From Nocardioides lianchengensis (lineage in GTDB: Bacteria; Actinomycetota; Actinomycetes; Propionibacteriales; Nocardioidaceae), in NCBI RefSeq assembly GCF_900101465.1, contig NZ_FMZM01000006.1, forward strand, positions 93,315-157,314: 64,000 bases of DNA, written 5' to 3'. Numbering within the stretch: the stretch's first letter is position 1; each line of letters starts with the position of its first letter. The notes under the pieces were generated by a model. The model was not told where the DNA came from. It made no database searches and was given only the letters and a program-made list of their open reading frames with translations. Shown one piece after another: positions 44,993-55,735 of the stretch. A program made the translations under genes and the position numbers.

Positions 44993-45544
44993 GTGACCAC
45001 GGAGAGCCGCACCACCCGGATCCCGTCCAGCCCCGCCCCTGAGCAGGAATCCGCCGTCGAATCGCGGGCCTGCGCCTGCCTGAGCCGGAGGCGTGCGCTC
45101 GCCGGCGCGGTGACGCTCGGGGTCGGCGTTCCGTTCCTCGCCGCCTGCGGCTCGGACGAGGCCAGCAGCGGCACCGGCGCGTCCAGCACCCCCTCGTCCG
45201 CGGGCTCGTCGGGCGCCGCATCCTCGCCGGCGGCACCGGCCACATCCGAGGGTGCCGCCGCGGGCCTCACGACCACGGCCGACATCCCCGTCGGCGGCGG
45301 CACCATCTTCGCCGACGAGGGTGTCGTGATCACCCAGCCCACCGAGGGCGAGTTCAAGGGCTTCTCCAACATCTGCACCCACCAGGGCTGCCCGGTGACC
45401 GGGGTCGAGGACGGCTCGATCGTCTGCACCTGTCACAACAGCACGTTCTCGATCGAGGACGGCTCGGTGCAGGGCGGGCCGGCGTCGTCAGCGCTCGACG
45501 AGGTCGCCCTGACGGTCGAGGGCGACTCCATCAGCCTCGCCTGA
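44993..45544 (+). CDS. Rieske [2Fe-2S] lipoprotein
   Basis: A 183-residue exported iron-sulfur protein. The N-terminus has a twin-arginine-like SRRRAL segment, a hydrophobic stretch and a lipobox (FLAAC), then a ~50-residue Ser/Ala/Gly linker. The Rieske domain has CTHQGCPV and CTCHNSTF, giving the two-Cys, two-His ligand set. It should be folded before export (Tat) and tethered outside the membrane. It is a stand-alone Rieske protein rather than QcrA, with no bc1 genes nearby; redox partner unknown. Its last 57 bases overlap the converging gene. Confidence 0.88.
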   Translation: MTTESRTTRIPSSPAPEQESAVESRACACLSRRRALAGAVTLGVGVPFLAACGSDEASSGTGASSTPSSAGSSGAASSPAAPATSEGAAAGLTTTADIPVGGGTIFADEGVVITQPTEGEFKGFSNICTHQGCPVTGVEDGSIVCTCHNSTFSIEDGSVQGGPASSALDEVALTVEGDSISLA

Positions 45545-46816
45545 GGCGATCGACGCCAGCCACCACCGGTCGCGGGTCGACGCGCGGCGGTCCAGCCGCG
45601 CGTCGATCAGCTGCCGCGCCTCGTCGTACCGGTCGGCGCGCAGCAGGGCGGCGATCCGCGCCTCCTCGACGATCTCGCGCTGGGCGTCGGACCCGCCCAG
45701 GCGGCGGGCCGCGACCGCCAGGGCGGCCAGCTCGTCGGCGGCTGCCCCCGCCCGGCCGTCGACCAGGCGGCGCAGGGCTCGGGCGAGCGGCGCGACCACC
45801 TCGCGGTGCGTGGGGTTCGGGTGGGCCTGGGCGTAGGTCGCCAGTCGGTCCAGGCCCGGGCCGTCCTCGAGCGCGAGCAGCACCACGGCGGCGTGCATCG
45901 CCAGGAACGGCGTCGCGGGCCGCTCCAGCACCCCGCGACCCGCGACCGCCGCAACCTCCTCGAGACCGGGCACGTCCTCGGCGCCCGGCGTGATCGCCCA
46001 GCGGAAGAGCAGGGACCCGGTGTCGACCAGGGCGCGGCAGCCCAGGCCTAGTTCGGGACGCAGCTGCGTGTCGTGGCGTCGTCGTACGGCGTCGAGGTCG
46101 CCCAGCGAGAGCTCGTGCAGCGCCGCGTGCCACGAGAAGTGGCTCAGGCTCTCGGTACGCCGGCCGGACCCGGTCACCCAGGAGTCCATCCAGGCCAGCC
46201 CGACACGGTGGTCACCGGTCTCGTAGTGGGCGTGCGCCCGGGCGTGGGCCGAGTGGCCCGCGGCCGGCTCGACGGCGAGCGAGCGGCAGGACAGGTCCAT
46301 CGCCTCGTCGAAGCGGCGCTGCTCCTGACGCACGAAGGCGAGCAGGCCGGTGAACCACCAGTCGTCGCCGTAAGCCGGGATGGCCCGCTCGACGAGGTCC
46401 CAGGCCTCCTCGGGCACCTCGGTCGCGCCCGCGAAGGCGATCGTCGGGACGGCGGCGGACAGCAGCAGGGCGTCGCGCTGGTGGGTGCGCAGGTGCTGCA
46501 GCAGCGGGCGCGAGTCGCCTCGCACGTGGGCGGCGACCGCGTGCACGTGGCTGCGCTCGCGCTCGGTCGCGCGGTTGGCGTGCAGCTCGGCGTCGCGCAG
46601 CCGGGCGTCGAGGTCGACGTTCAGGCACATCTCGTGGCCGAGCAGGGCCAGCGTGGCATGCCCGACCGCGAAGGTCGGGTCGAGGGCGACGGCGGTCGCG
46701 ACGGCCTCGGCGCCGCCGCCTCGCAGTCGCAGCAGGTCGCCCAGCCCGCGGTCGTACGCCGCGGCAGCCTCGCGGCTGGTGGTGAGGGCGTACCCGTAGG
46801 AGTCGCGACACGGCAT
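45488..46816 (-). CDS. TPR-like protein, TTC38-type
   Basis: A 442-residue helical protein resembling tetratricopeptide-repeat protein 38 relatives of bacteria: helices at 'AVATAVALDPTFAVGHATLALLG', 'DDWWFTGLLAFVRQEQRRFDEA', 'SAHARAHAHYETGDH' and 'WHAALHELSLGDLDAVRRRHD'. No enzyme motif is visible; the family's role is not established. ATG 46816 follows TACTCT (minus strand, 46823-46828) by six bases, so the mRNA is probably leaderless. It overlaps the 3' end of the Rieske gene antisense over 57 bases. Confidence 0.78.
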   Translation of the reverse strand: MPCRDSYGYALTTSREAAAAYDRGLGDLLRLRGGGAEAVATAVALDPTFAVGHATLALLGHEMCLNVDLDARLRDAELHANRATERERSHVHAVAAHVRGDSRPLLQHLRTHQRDALLLSAAVPTIAFAGATEVPEEAWDLVERAIPAYGDDWWFTGLLAFVRQEQRRFDEAMDLSCRSLAVEPAAGHSAHARAHAHYETGDHRVGLAWMDSWVTGSGRRTESLSHFSWHAALHELSLGDLDAVRRRHDTQLRPELGLGCRALVDTGSLLFRWAITPGAEDVPGLEEVAAVAGRGVLERPATPFLAMHAAVVLLALEDGPGLDRLATYAQAHPNPTHREVVAPLARALRRLVDGRAGAAADELAALAVAARRLGGSDAQREIVEEARIAALLRADRYDEARQLIDARLDRRASTRDRWWLASIASGEADGVALDRQGDLVER

Positions 46817-46910
46817 GAAAGAAGAGTAAGGCACTGGAGTAAAGCGGTGTGGCGGACGCGCGGGAAGTGGCCGAGGCTGGACTGTCCCCGGTGGACCGTA
46901 GGGTTGAGTC

Positions 46911-48908
46911 GTGCCTCCCGCCCGTCCTCGCCGCACCTCCCGAGGACCCCTGTCCTACCGTCCCGAGCCGGGCTCGATCCCGACCCAGCCGGGGGTCTAC
47001 CGGTTCCGTGACCCGCGGGGTCGGGTGATCTACGTCGGCAAGGCCAAGAACCTCCGGGCGCGGCTGTCGTCGTACTTCCAGGACATCGGCAACCTTCACC
47101 AGCGCACCGCGACGATGGTGACCACCGCGGCGAGCGTGGAGTGGACGGTCGTCAACACCGAGGTCGAGGCGCTCCAGCTGGAGTACTCCTGGATCAAGGA
47201 GTACGCCCCCCGCTTCAACGTGAAGTACCGCGACGACAAGTCCTACCCGTGGCTGGCGGTGACCGTCGGCGAGGAGTTCCCGCGGGTGATGGTCGGGCGC
47301 GGCGCCAAGCGCAAGGGCACCCGCTACTTCGGCCCCTACAGCCACGCCTGGGCGATCCGCGAGACCGTCGACATCCTGCTGCGCGTGTTCCCGATGCGCT
47401 CGTGCAGCAACGGCGTCTTCAAGCGCTCCAGCCAGATCGGGCGACCCTGCCTCCTCGGCTACATCGACAAGTGCTCGGCGCCGTGCGTCGGCAACGTCAG
47501 CGCCGAGCAGCACCGCGAGATCGTCGAGGACTTCTGCGAGTTCATGGCCGGCCGCACCCGTCCATTCACGCGCCGCATCGAGCAGGAGATGTACGCCGCG
47601 TCCGACGCCCTCGACTTCGAGAAGGCGGCGCGGCTGCGCGACGACCTGGGGGCGATGGAGCGGGCCCTGGAGAAGCAGGCGGTGGTGCTGGGCGACGGCG
47701 CGGACGCCGACGTGATCGCCCTCGCCGAGGATCCGCTCGAGGTGGCGGTGCAGATCTTCTACGTCCGCGGTGGCCGGATCCGCGGTCAGCGCGGCTGGGT
47801 GGCCGATCGGGTCGACGAGGGCGGCACCGACAAGCTGGTCGAGGACTTCCTCCTCCAGCTCTACGCCGGCGACCCGGAGTCGATCCCGCGCGAGATCCTG
47901 GTGCCCGCGATGCCGCCGGACCCGGCCACGTTCGAGCAGCTGCTCGGCGACCTGCGCGGGGCCAAGGTCGAGATCCGGGTGCCGCAGCGCGGCGACAAGA
48001 AGACGCTCCAGGAGACCGTCGCCCGCAACGCCGGCCAGGCGCTGGTGCTCCACAAGACCAAGCGGGCCAGCGACCTGACCACCCGCAACCGCGCGCTCGA
48101 GGAGATCCAGGAGGCCCTGGAGCTCGACGAGGTGCCGTTGCGGATCGAGTGCTACGACATCTCGAACCTGCAGGGCACCGAGGTGGTGGCCTCGATGGTG
48201 GTCTTCGAGGACGGCCTGGCCCGCAAGGGGGAGTACCGCCGGTTCGTGATCAAGGGCGTCGACGGGCAGAACGACGTCGCGTCGATGCACGAGGTGATCA
48301 CCCGTCGGTTCAGGCGGCTGCTGGACGAGCAGGCCCGATCCGAGGTGAAGCCGGGGGACGAGACGTCCGGTCCGATGCTCGTCGACCCCGAGACGGGCCG
48401 CCCGCGCAAGTTCGCCTACGCGCCGGGCCTGGTGGTCGTCGACGGCGGACCGCCCCAGGTCGCGGCCGCCCAGCGCGCGCTCGACGAGCTCGGCATCGAC
48501 GACATCGCGGTCTGCGGGCTGGCCAAGCGGCTCGAGGAGGTGTGGCTCCCGGGCCAGGAGGACCCGGTGATCCTGGCCCGTTCCTCGGAGGGGCTCTACC
48601 TCCTCCAGCGGCTGCGTGACGAGGCCCACCGGTTCGCCATCACCCACCACCGGTCGCGGCGGTCGAAGACGATGGTCGACAGCCTGCTCGACGACATCCC
48701 GGGTCTGGGCGAGGTCCGTCGCAAGACGCTGCTGAAGCACTTCGGGTCGTTGAAGAAGCTGCGGGCCGCGAGCGTCGAGGAGATCGCCCAGGTGCCCGGC
48801 ATCGGCACCCGGACGGCGACCGCGATCAAGGACTCCGTCGCGGCCGCCGCCGAGACCCGCAAGACTGTCTCCGTGAACACCGCGACCGGCGAGATCGACG
48901 AGGGCTGA
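46911..48908 (+). CDS. uvrC: Excinuclease ABC subunit C
   Basis: A 665-residue UvrC. The GIY-YIG nuclease domain is at ~28-110 ('[20 protein letters not shown]'), the UVR/UvrB-binding motif near 222-256 ('[18 protein letters not shown]'), the RNase H-like second nuclease in the middle ('[11 protein letters not shown]', '[10 protein letters not shown]'), and helix-hairpin-helix motifs at the end ('[20 protein letters not shown]', '[15 protein letters not shown]'). It makes both incisions around lesions. GTG 46911 comes six bases after TAGGGT (46899-46904), so it is probably leaderless. It starts the core operon that continues through whiA. Confidence 0.95.
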   Translation: MPPARPRRTSRGPLSYRPEPGSIPTQPGVYRFRDPRGRVIYVGKAKNLRARLSSYFQDIGNLHQRTATMVTTAASVEWTVVNTEVEALQLEYSWIKEYAPRFNVKYRDDKSYPWLAVTVGEEFPRVMVGRGAKRKGTRYFGPYSHAWAIRETVDILLRVFPMRSCSNGVFKRSSQIGRPCLLGYIDKCSAPCVGNVSAEQHREIVEDFCEFMAGRTRPFTRRIEQEMYAASDALDFEKAARLRDDLGAMERALEKQAVVLGDGADADVIALAEDPLEVAVQIFYVRGGRIRGQRGWVADRVDEGGTDKLVEDFLLQLYAGDPESIPREILVPAMPPDPATFEQLLGDLRGAKVEIRVPQRGDKKTLQETVARNAGQALVLHKTKRASDLTTRNRALEEIQEALELDEVPLRIECYDISNLQGTEVVASMVVFEDGLARKGEYRRFVIKGVDGQNDVASMHEVITRRFRRLLDEQARSEVKPGDETSGPMLVDPETGRPRKFAYAPGLVVVDGGPPQVAAAQRALDELGIDDIAVCGLAKRLEEVWLPGQEDPVILARSSEGLYLLQRLRDEAHRFAITHHRSRRSKTMVDSLLDDIPGLGEVRRKTLLKHFGSLKKLRAASVEEIAQVPGIGTRTATAIKDSVAAAAETRKTVSVNTATGEIDEG

Positions 48909-48911
48909 GCC

Positions 48912-49796
48912 ATGGACCACTCCGCCACTTCCCCAGCGCCGACGGGTGAGCTGGTCGTCGTCACCGGCATGACGGGCGCCGGACGCAGCACGGCCGCCAA
49001 GGAGCTGGAGGACCTCGGCTTCTTCGTCATCGACAACCTGCCGCCGAGCCTGCTCAGCGACGTGGTGCGCCTGGTCGACGAGAGCCGCGGCGCGCGCCAG
49101 CCGATCGCCGTCGTGGTCGACGTCCGGTCGGGGTCGTTCTTCGACTCCCTCCAGGCCAACCTGGCCCACGAGTCCAGCGGGCGGCACGCCACCCTGGTCT
49201 TCCTCGACGCCACCGACGAGGTGCTGGTCCGGCGTCAGGAGGCCGCCCGACGTCCGCACCCGCTGCAGGGCAGCGGGCGGCTGCTCGACGGGCTCGAGCG
49301 CGAGCGGGTGGCCCTGGCCGACCTGCGCGCCAACGCCGACCTGGTCATCGACACGAGCGCGCTCAACGTCCACCAGCTCACCGACCGGATCTCGGAGGCG
49401 TTCGGCACGCCCGACACGACCCGCCTGCGGGTCACGGTGCTGAGCTTCGGGTTCAAGTACGGCATCCCGGTCGACGCCGACTTCATCGCCGACATGCGGT
49501 TCCTGCCCAACCCCCACTGGATCCCCGAGCTGCGCCCCGGCACCGGTCAGGACACCGAGGTCGCCGACTACGTGCGCAGCCGGCCGGGGGCCGAGGAGTT
49601 CCTCGACGGCTATGTGCCGGTGCTGACCGGGGTGGCCGCCGGCTACCTCCGCGAGGGCAAGCGGTTCATGCGGGTCGCCATCGGCTGCACGGGCGGCAAG
49701 CACCGCAGCGTCGCGATGACCGAGGAGATCGCGCGCCGCCTCTCGGAGCAGGGCTTCGTCGCCCGGGCCGTGCACCGCGACCTGGGCAAGGAATGA
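48912..49796 (+). CDS. rapZ: RNase adapter / nucleotide-binding protein RapZ (YvcJ)
   Basis: A 294-residue P-loop protein with 'VVVTGMTGAGRSTAAKELED' (Walker A) and 'FGFKYGIPVDADFIADMRFLPNP' plus 'IGCTGGKHRSV', hallmarks of RapZ/YvcJ. In enterobacteria it controls GlmS sRNAs; in Gram-positives it hydrolyses nucleotides and the function is less clear. It starts three bases after uvrC and overlaps yvcK by four bases, as in most Actinobacteria. Confidence 0.94.
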   Translation: MDHSATSPAPTGELVVVTGMTGAGRSTAAKELEDLGFFVIDNLPPSLLSDVVRLVDESRGARQPIAVVVDVRSGSFFDSLQANLAHESSGRHATLVFLDATDEVLVRRQEAARRPHPLQGSGRLLDGLERERVALADLRANADLVIDTSALNVHQLTDRISEAFGTPDTTRLRVTVLSFGFKYGIPVDADFIADMRFLPNPHWIPELRPGTGQDTEVADYVRSRPGAEEFLDGYVPVLTGVAAGYLREGKRFMRVAIGCTGGKHRSVAMTEEIARRLSEQGFVARAVHRDLGKE

Positions 49797-50770
49797 CCGG
49801 GCCCCGTGCCCAGTCGGTCGTCGCCTTCGGGGGCGGGCACGGCCTGCACGCCTCGCTCCGGGCCCTGCGTCGCCTGGTCGACGACCTGACCGTCGACGAG
49901 CTCACGGCGGTCGTGACCGTCGCCGACAACGGCGGCTCGTCCGGCCGGTTGCGTGGCCAGTTCGGGGTGCTCCCTCCCGGCGACCTCCGGATGGCCCTCG
50001 CCGCCCTCTGCGGCGACGACGAGTGGGGCACGACCTGGTCCAACGTCCTTCAGCACCGCTTCGCGGGCGACGGCGACATGAACGGCCACGTCGTCGGCAA
50101 CCTGCTGATCGTCGGGCTCTGGGAGCTCCTGGGTGACCACGTGGATGCGCTCGACCGGGTCGGACGGCTCCTCGGTGCGACCGGACGGGTGCTCCCGATG
50201 GCGCTGACCCCCATGGACATCACGGCCGACGTCCGGGGCCTGGTCCCCGGCGACCCCGACGCGTTGACCCTGGTCCGCGGCCAGGTGGAGGTGGCGACGA
50301 CCGACGGGGTGATCGTGGAGATCGCCCTCGACCCGCCCGACCCCGAGCCCTGTCCCGAGGCCGTGGCGGCGGTGGAGGAGGCCGACTGGGTGGTGCTCGG
50401 CCCCGGCTCGTGGTTCACCTCGGTGATCCCGCACCTCAAGGTGCCGGCGATGCGCGACGCCCTCGTGGGCTCCGACGCCCGGGTCGTCGTCGTGCTCAAC
50501 CTGGAGGAGCAGGCAGGGGAGACCCCCGGCTTCGGCCCCGCCGACCACCTCGCGGTGCTCGCCGAGCACGCCCCCGACCTGCAGGTCCACACCGTGCTCG
50601 CCGACCGCGGCAGCGTCGGCGACGACCTCGCCGAGCTCCAGCAGCTGGTGACGGCCAGCGGTGCCACGCTGGTCGTCGACGACGTCGCCGAGCACGTCGG
50701 CTCCGCGCGGCACGACCCGGCTCTGCTGGCGGCGGCGTACGCCCGGATCCTCGAGCGGCGCTGGGGCTGA
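49793..50770 (+). CDS. yvcK: YvcK/CofD-like gluconeogenesis factor
   Basis: A 325-residue protein of the YvcK/CofD-like family: 'AFGGGHGLHASLRALRRL', 'TVADNGGSSGRLR' and 'VLGPGSWFTSVIPHL' line the nucleotide-sugar site. YvcK binds UDP-sugars and influences carbon metabolism and cell-wall synthesis (CuvA in mycobacteria). ATG 49793 overlaps the rapZ stop (ATGA). whiA follows after 67 bases. Confidence 0.92.
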   Translation: MTGPRAQSVVAFGGGHGLHASLRALRRLVDDLTVDELTAVVTVADNGGSSGRLRGQFGVLPPGDLRMALAALCGDDEWGTTWSNVLQHRFAGDGDMNGHVVGNLLIVGLWELLGDHVDALDRVGRLLGATGRVLPMALTPMDITADVRGLVPGDPDALTLVRGQVEVATTDGVIVEIALDPPDPEPCPEAVAAVEEADWVVLGPGSWFTSVIPHLKVPAMRDALVGSDARVVVVLNLEEQAGETPGFGPADHLAVLAEHAPDLQVHTVLADRGSVGDDLAELQQLVTASGATLVVDDVAEHVGSARHDPALLAAAYARILERRWG

Positions 50771-50837
50771 GATCCGGCTCACGGGCCGGTGCCCCTGACC
50801 TCGGACGGTGATTGACGGCCGTGGCAGGATCGGCCGC

Positions 50838-51824
50838 ATGGCGATGACGGCACAGGTGAAGGCGGAACTCGCCAGCACCCAGACCACCAAGACGTGCTGC
50901 CGCAAGGCCGAGGTGGCCTCGTTGCTGCGGTTCGCCGGCGGCCTGCACATCGTGAGCGGGCGGATCGTGGTCGAGGCGGAGCTCGACACGGGCGCCGCGG
51001 CGCGGCGGCTGCGCACCGACATCCTCGAGGTCTACGGCCACCAGGCCGACGTCGTGGTGGTCCAGGGCAACGGCCTGCGCAAGGGCAGCCGGTACCTCGT
51101 TCGGATCGCCCGCGACGGTGAGGCCCTGGCCCGTCAGACCGGACTGCTGGACCCTCGTGGTCGCCCGGTGCGGGGGCTGCCGCCGGCCGTCGTCTCCGGG
51201 GGCGGCTGCGACGCCGTCGCCGCCTGGCGCGGCGCCTTCCTGGCCCACGGCTCGCTGACCGAGCCCGGCCGGTCGTCCTCGCTGGAGGTCACCTGCCCCG
51301 GCCCCGAGGCCGCGCTGGCCCTCGTCGGAGTGGCCCGCCGGCTCGGCATCCAGGCCAAGGCCCGCGAGGTCCGCGGCGTCGACCGGGTCGTGATCCGCGA
51401 CGGCGACGCCATCGGTCAGCTGCTGACCCGCCTCGGCGCCCACGAGTCGCTGATGGCCTGGGAGGAGCGGCGGATGCGGCGCGAGGTCCGCGCGACGGCC
51501 AACCGGTTGGCCAACTTCGACGACGCCAACCTGCGCCGCTCGGCCCGCGCTGCGGTCGCCGCGGGCGCCCGCGTCGAGCGGGCGATCGAGATCCTCGGCG
51601 AGGACATCCCCGACCACCTCCAGCTCGCGGGCTCCCTGCGGCTGGAGCACAAGCAGGCCTCGCTCGAGGAGCTCGGCCAACTGCACGACCCGGTGCTCAC
51701 CAAGGACGCGATCGCGGGCCGGATCCGGCGGCTGCTGGCCATGGCCGACAAGCGCGCCGAGGAGCTCGGCATCCCCGACACCGAGGCCTCGCTGACCCCG
51801 GACATGCTGGTTGAAGAGGCATGA
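50838..51824 (+). CDS. whiA: DNA-binding regulator WhiA
   Basis: A 328-residue WhiA. The N-terminal half is the degenerate LAGLIDADG homing-endonuclease fold ('[19 protein letters not shown]', '[20 protein letters not shown]', 'HGSLTEP'), and the C-terminal '[20 protein letters not shown]' with '[13 protein letters not shown]' is the helix-turn-helix. In Streptomyces it works with WhiB to control division during sporulation; in non-sporulating relatives it has a cell-cycle role. ATG 50838 gives the standard N-terminus [10 protein letters not shown]. Confidence 0.94.
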   Translation: MAMTAQVKAELASTQTTKTCCRKAEVASLLRFAGGLHIVSGRIVVEAELDTGAAARRLRTDILEVYGHQADVVVVQGNGLRKGSRYLVRIARDGEALARQTGLLDPRGRPVRGLPPAVVSGGGCDAVAAWRGAFLAHGSLTEPGRSSSLEVTCPGPEAALALVGVARRLGIQAKAREVRGVDRVVIRDGDAIGQLLTRLGAHESLMAWEERRMRREVRATANRLANFDDANLRRSARAAVAAGARVERAIEILGEDIPDHLQLAGSLRLEHKQASLEELGQLHDPVLTKDAIAGRIRRLLAMADKRAEELGIPDTEASLTPDMLVEEA

Positions 51825-51900
51825 CGTCCTGATCTCGCCAGGACGTTCGTCGGTTACCCGCACGTAGGCCGGTCCGGCCCTCGGGTGGGCCGCCCGGGGC

Positions 51901-51909
51901 ATATAGGGT
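51901..51909 (+). promoter_or_regulatory. -10 region of the glycolytic operon
   Basis: ATATAGGGT contains a clear TATAGG/TAGGGT -10 about 42 bases before the gap start codon. GAGGAG (51938-51943) is the ribosome site, 8 bases before GTG 51952. The 127-bp gap after whiA holds no gene. Confidence 0.5.
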
Positions 51910-51939
51910 CGGTGTGACAGCCAGAAGCCCGCGTCCTGA

Positions 51940-52947
<1,008 letters not shown>

Positions 52948-52949
52948 CC

Positions 52950-54149
52950 GTGAGTGACTTCGCTGGTCTCGGGGACGTCGCGGGCAAGCGCGTCCTCGTC
53001 CGATCCGACCTGAACGTGCCGCTCGACGGCACGACGATCACCGACGACGGCCGGATCCGGGCCAGCGTCCCGACCATCCGCGCGCTGGCCGAGGCCGGCG
53101 CGCGGGTGGTCGTCACCGCCCACCTCGGCCGCCCGAAGGGTGCGCCCGAGGACCGCTACTCCCTCCGCCCGGTCGCCGCTCGTCTCGGCGAGCTGCTCGG
53201 CCAGGAGGTCGCGTTCGCGACCGACACGGTCGGCGACTCCGCGCGCTCGACCGTCGAGACCCTGGCCGACGGTCAGGTCACGGTGCTCGAGAACGTCCGC
53301 TTCAACGCGGGCGAGACGAGCAAGGACGACGCGGAGCGAGGGGCGTTCGCCGACCAGCTGGCGACGCTGGCCGACGCGTTCGTCTCCGACGGCTTCGGGG
53401 TCGTGCACCGCAAGCAGGCGTCGGTGTACGACGTCGCGCAGCGGCTCCCGCACGCCATGGGCGGCCTGGTCGCCACCGAGCTCGACGTCATGAAGCGGCT
53501 GACCGAGTCGCCGGAGCGCCCGTACGTCGTCGTCCTGGGCGGCTCGAAGGTCTCCGACAAGCTCGGCGTGATCGACAACCTGCTCGGTAAGGCCGACCGC
53601 CTGCTGATCGGCGGCGGCATGGTCTTCACGTTCCTCAAGGCCCAGGGCCACGAGGTCGGCAAGAGCCTCCTCGAGGAGGATCAGCTCGACACCTGCCGGG
53701 CCTACCTGGCCCGGGCCGAGGAGTCCGGCGTGCAGATCGTGTTGCCGACCGACATCGTGGTCGACACCGCGTTCCCGGCCGGTGACCGGACCCCCGAGCC
53801 GCAGGTCGTGGCGGCCACCGAGATCCCGGCCGACGCCCTGGGCCTCGACATCGGCCCCGAGTCCGGTGCCGCCTTCGCGGCGGCCCTGGCCGACGCCCGC
53901 ACGGTCTTCTGGAACGGGCCGATGGGCGTCTTCGAGGTCGAGGCGTTCGCCGAGGGGACCCGCGCGGTCGCCGAGGCCCTGACCAAGGTCGACGGCCTCT
54001 CGGTCGTCGGCGGCGGCGACTCCGCCGCGGCCGTGCGCACCCTCGGCTTCGACGAGGCCGCGTTCGGACACATCTCCACCGGCGGTGGCGCCTCGCTCGA
54101 GTACCTCGAGGGCAAGGAGCTCCCCGGCATCAAGGTCCTGGAGGACTGA
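52950..54149 (+). CDS. pgk: Phosphoglycerate kinase
   Basis: A 399-residue PGK. The N-terminal domain has '[20 protein letters not shown]' and '[20 protein letters not shown]' for 3-phosphoglycerate; the C-terminal domain has '[15 protein letters not shown]' and '[15 protein letters not shown]' with '[19 protein letters not shown]' for the nucleotide. It transfers phosphate from 1,3-bisphosphoglycerate to ADP. Start GTG 52950, two bases after the gap stop. Confidence 0.96.
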   Translation: MSDFAGLGDVAGKRVLVRSDLNVPLDGTTITDDGRIRASVPTIRALAEAGARVVVTAHLGRPKGAPEDRYSLRPVAARLGELLGQEVAFATDTVGDSARSTVETLADGQVTVLENVRFNAGETSKDDAERGAFADQLATLADAFVSDGFGVVHRKQASVYDVAQRLPHAMGGLVATELDVMKRLTESPERPYVVVLGGSKVSDKLGVIDNLLGKADRLLIGGGMVFTFLKAQGHEVGKSLLEEDQLDTCRAYLARAEESGVQIVLPTDIVVDTAFPAGDRTPEPQVVAATEIPADALGLDIGPESGAAFAAALADARTVFWNGPMGVFEVEAFAEGTRAVAEALTKVDGLSVVGGGDSAAAVRTLGFDEAAFGHISTGGGASLEYLEGKELPGIKVLED

Positions 54150-54154
54150 CACCC

Positions 54155-54955
54155 ATGCCCAAGGCTGCCGCCCGCGTCCCGATCATGGCGGGCAACTGGA
54201 AGATGAACCTCAACCACCAGGAAGCGGTGGTGCTGGTCCAGAAGCTGGCCTGGACGCTGTCCGACAAGCGTCACGACCACGCCAAGGTCGAGGTCGTCGT
54301 CGTCCCGCCGTTCACCGACCTGCGCTCGGTCCAGACCCTCGTGGACGGCGACCGGCTCGCGGTCAAGTACGCCGCTCAGGACGTCTCCGTGCACGACTCC
54401 GGCGCCTACACCGGCGAGATCTCGGCCGGCATGCTGGCCAAGCTCGGCTGCTCGTACGTCGTGGTCGGGCACAGCGAGCGCCGTGAGTACCACGGGGAGA
54501 CCGACGAGGTCGTCAACGCGAAGGCGCGCAAGGCCCTGGACGCCGGGATCACCCCGATCGTCTGCGTCGGCGAGGGCCTGGAGGTCCGCCAGGCGGGGGA
54601 GCACGTCGCCCACTGCCTGACCCAGGTCACCGGCTCGCTGGCCGGCTTCACCGCCGAGGAGGTCGCCGGGCTGGTGGTCGCCTACGAGCCCGTCTGGGCG
54701 ATCGGCACCGGCGAGGTCGCCACCCCGGAGGACGCCCAGGAGGTCTGCGCGGCCATCCGGGTGGGCATCCGCGAGCAGCACGGCGACGCCGCGGCCGACG
54801 CCGTCCGCATCCAGTACGGCGGCTCCGTGAAGGCGGGCAACGTCGCCGGGATCATGGCCAAGGACGACGTCGACGGCTGCCTGGTCGGCGGCGCGAGCCT
54901 GCAGGTCGACGAGTTCAGTGGGATCTGCCGCTTCTACGACATGCCGGTCCTGTGA
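54155..54955 (+). CDS. tpiA: Triose-phosphate isomerase
   Basis: A 266-residue TIM. GNWKMN holds the catalytic Lys, '[16 protein letters not shown]' the catalytic His, and '[17 protein letters not shown]' the catalytic Glu and flexible loop; '[11 protein letters not shown]' binds the phosphate. It interconverts dihydroxyacetone phosphate and glyceraldehyde-3-phosphate. ATG 54155 lies five bases after pgk. Confidence 0.97.
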   Translation: MPKAAARVPIMAGNWKMNLNHQEAVVLVQKLAWTLSDKRHDHAKVEVVVVPPFTDLRSVQTLVDGDRLAVKYAAQDVSVHDSGAYTGEISAGMLAKLGCSYVVVGHSERREYHGETDEVVNAKARKALDAGITPIVCVGEGLEVRQAGEHVAHCLTQVTGSLAGFTAEEVAGLVVAYEPVWAIGTGEVATPEDAQEVCAAIRVGIREQHGDAAADAVRIQYGGSVKAGNVAGIMAKDDVDGCLVGGASLQVDEFSGICRFYDMPVL

Positions 54956-54986
54956 TCCGCGCAGACGTGCCGTAGGATTTCGCCCC

Positions 54987-55220
54987 GTGACTACCGTCTT
55001 CACTGTCGTGCTCATGATCACGAGCGGCCTGATGATCCTCATGGTGCTCCTGCACAAGGGTCGCGGAGGTGGCCTCTCCGACATGTTCGGCGGCGGCGTC
55101 TCCAGCTCCCTGGGCGGCTCCTCTGTCGCCGAGCGGAACCTCGACCGGCTCACGGTCGGGATCGGCGTCATCTGGTTCGCCACCGTGATCGCGCTCGGCC
55201 TGCTGCTCGCTTACCCCTGA
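54987..55220 (+). CDS. secG: Preprotein translocase subunit SecG
   Basis: A 77-residue membrane protein with two hydrophobic segments (residues ~3-22 and ~53-75) and the SecG core 'LLHKGRGGGLSDMFGGGVSS'. It joins SecYE and helps SecA-driven export. GTG 54987 follows TAGGAT (54973-54978) by eight bases, so it may also have its own promoter. The tpiA-secG-rbpA order is typical of Actinobacteria. Confidence 0.95.
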   Translation: MTTVFTVVLMITSGLMILMVLLHKGRGGGLSDMFGGGVSSSLGGSSVAERNLDRLTVGIGVIWFATVIALGLLLAYP

Positions 55221-55266
55221 TCAGTTCCCCCTCGGGATCCCCTCGAAGAGACAGGACACCGTCGTA

Positions 55267-55626
55267 GTGGCTGGTGGAGGAAACGCCATTCGTGGAAGTC
55301 GGGTCGGTGCCGGCCCGATGGGCGAGGCGGAGCGTGGCGAGGCTGCCCCGCGGCAGGCCGTGTCGTACTTCTGCTCGCGCGGCCACAGTGCCGTGGTGAC
55401 GTTCGCCGTCGAGGCGGTCGTCCCGGACTCGTGGGACTGTCCCAAGTGCGGCCTGCCGGCCGGGCGTGACTCGGAGAACGCGCCGCCGGCGACGAAGATC
55501 GAGCCCTACAAGACGCACCTGGCCTACGTGAAGGAGCGTCGCTCCGACCAGGAGGCCCAGGACATCCTGGACGAGGCGCTCCAGCTGCTGCGTTCGCGCC
55601 GCAAGTCCGGCGACCTGATCTTTTGA
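55267..55626 (+). CDS. rbpA: RNA polymerase-binding protein RbpA
   Basis: A 119-residue RbpA: a disordered N-terminal tail, the zinc region 'SYFCSRGHSAVVTF' with 'WDCPKCGLPAG', a basic linker, and the sigma-interaction domain 'YKTHLAYVKERRSDQEAQDI'. It binds RNA polymerase and sigma-A-type factors and stabilises the open complex. GTG 55267 is used; the start 'AGGGNAIRGSRVG' is family-like. It ends the plus-strand run; a dispersed repeat follows. Confidence 0.95.
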   Translation: MAGGGNAIRGSRVGAGPMGEAERGEAAPRQAVSYFCSRGHSAVVTFAVEAVVPDSWDCPKCGLPAGRDSENAPPATKIEPYKTHLAYVKERRSDQEAQDILDEALQLLRSRRKSGDLIF

Positions 55627-55627
55627 C

Positions 55628-55710
55628 GAGGACGCGCCAGCGGACTCGTCGTTGGTGGTCGAGCGAGCGGCGCGACTGAGGCACGAAGTCGCGACCCGCG
55701 TGTCGAGACC
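55628..55710. repeat. Dispersed repeat between rbpA and the chemoreceptor gene
   Basis: GGTGGTCGAGCGAGC (from 55655) to GTGTCGAGACC (55710) with an internal hairpin CGCGACT/AGTCGCG. The flanking GAGGACGCGCCAGCGGACTCG at 55628-55648 matches, inverted, part of the 40261-40385 element. It sits in the convergent gap and probably serves as terminator-like structure. Confidence 0.75.
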
Positions 55711-55735
55711 TGATCCTGTTCCCGCGAGCAGTTCC

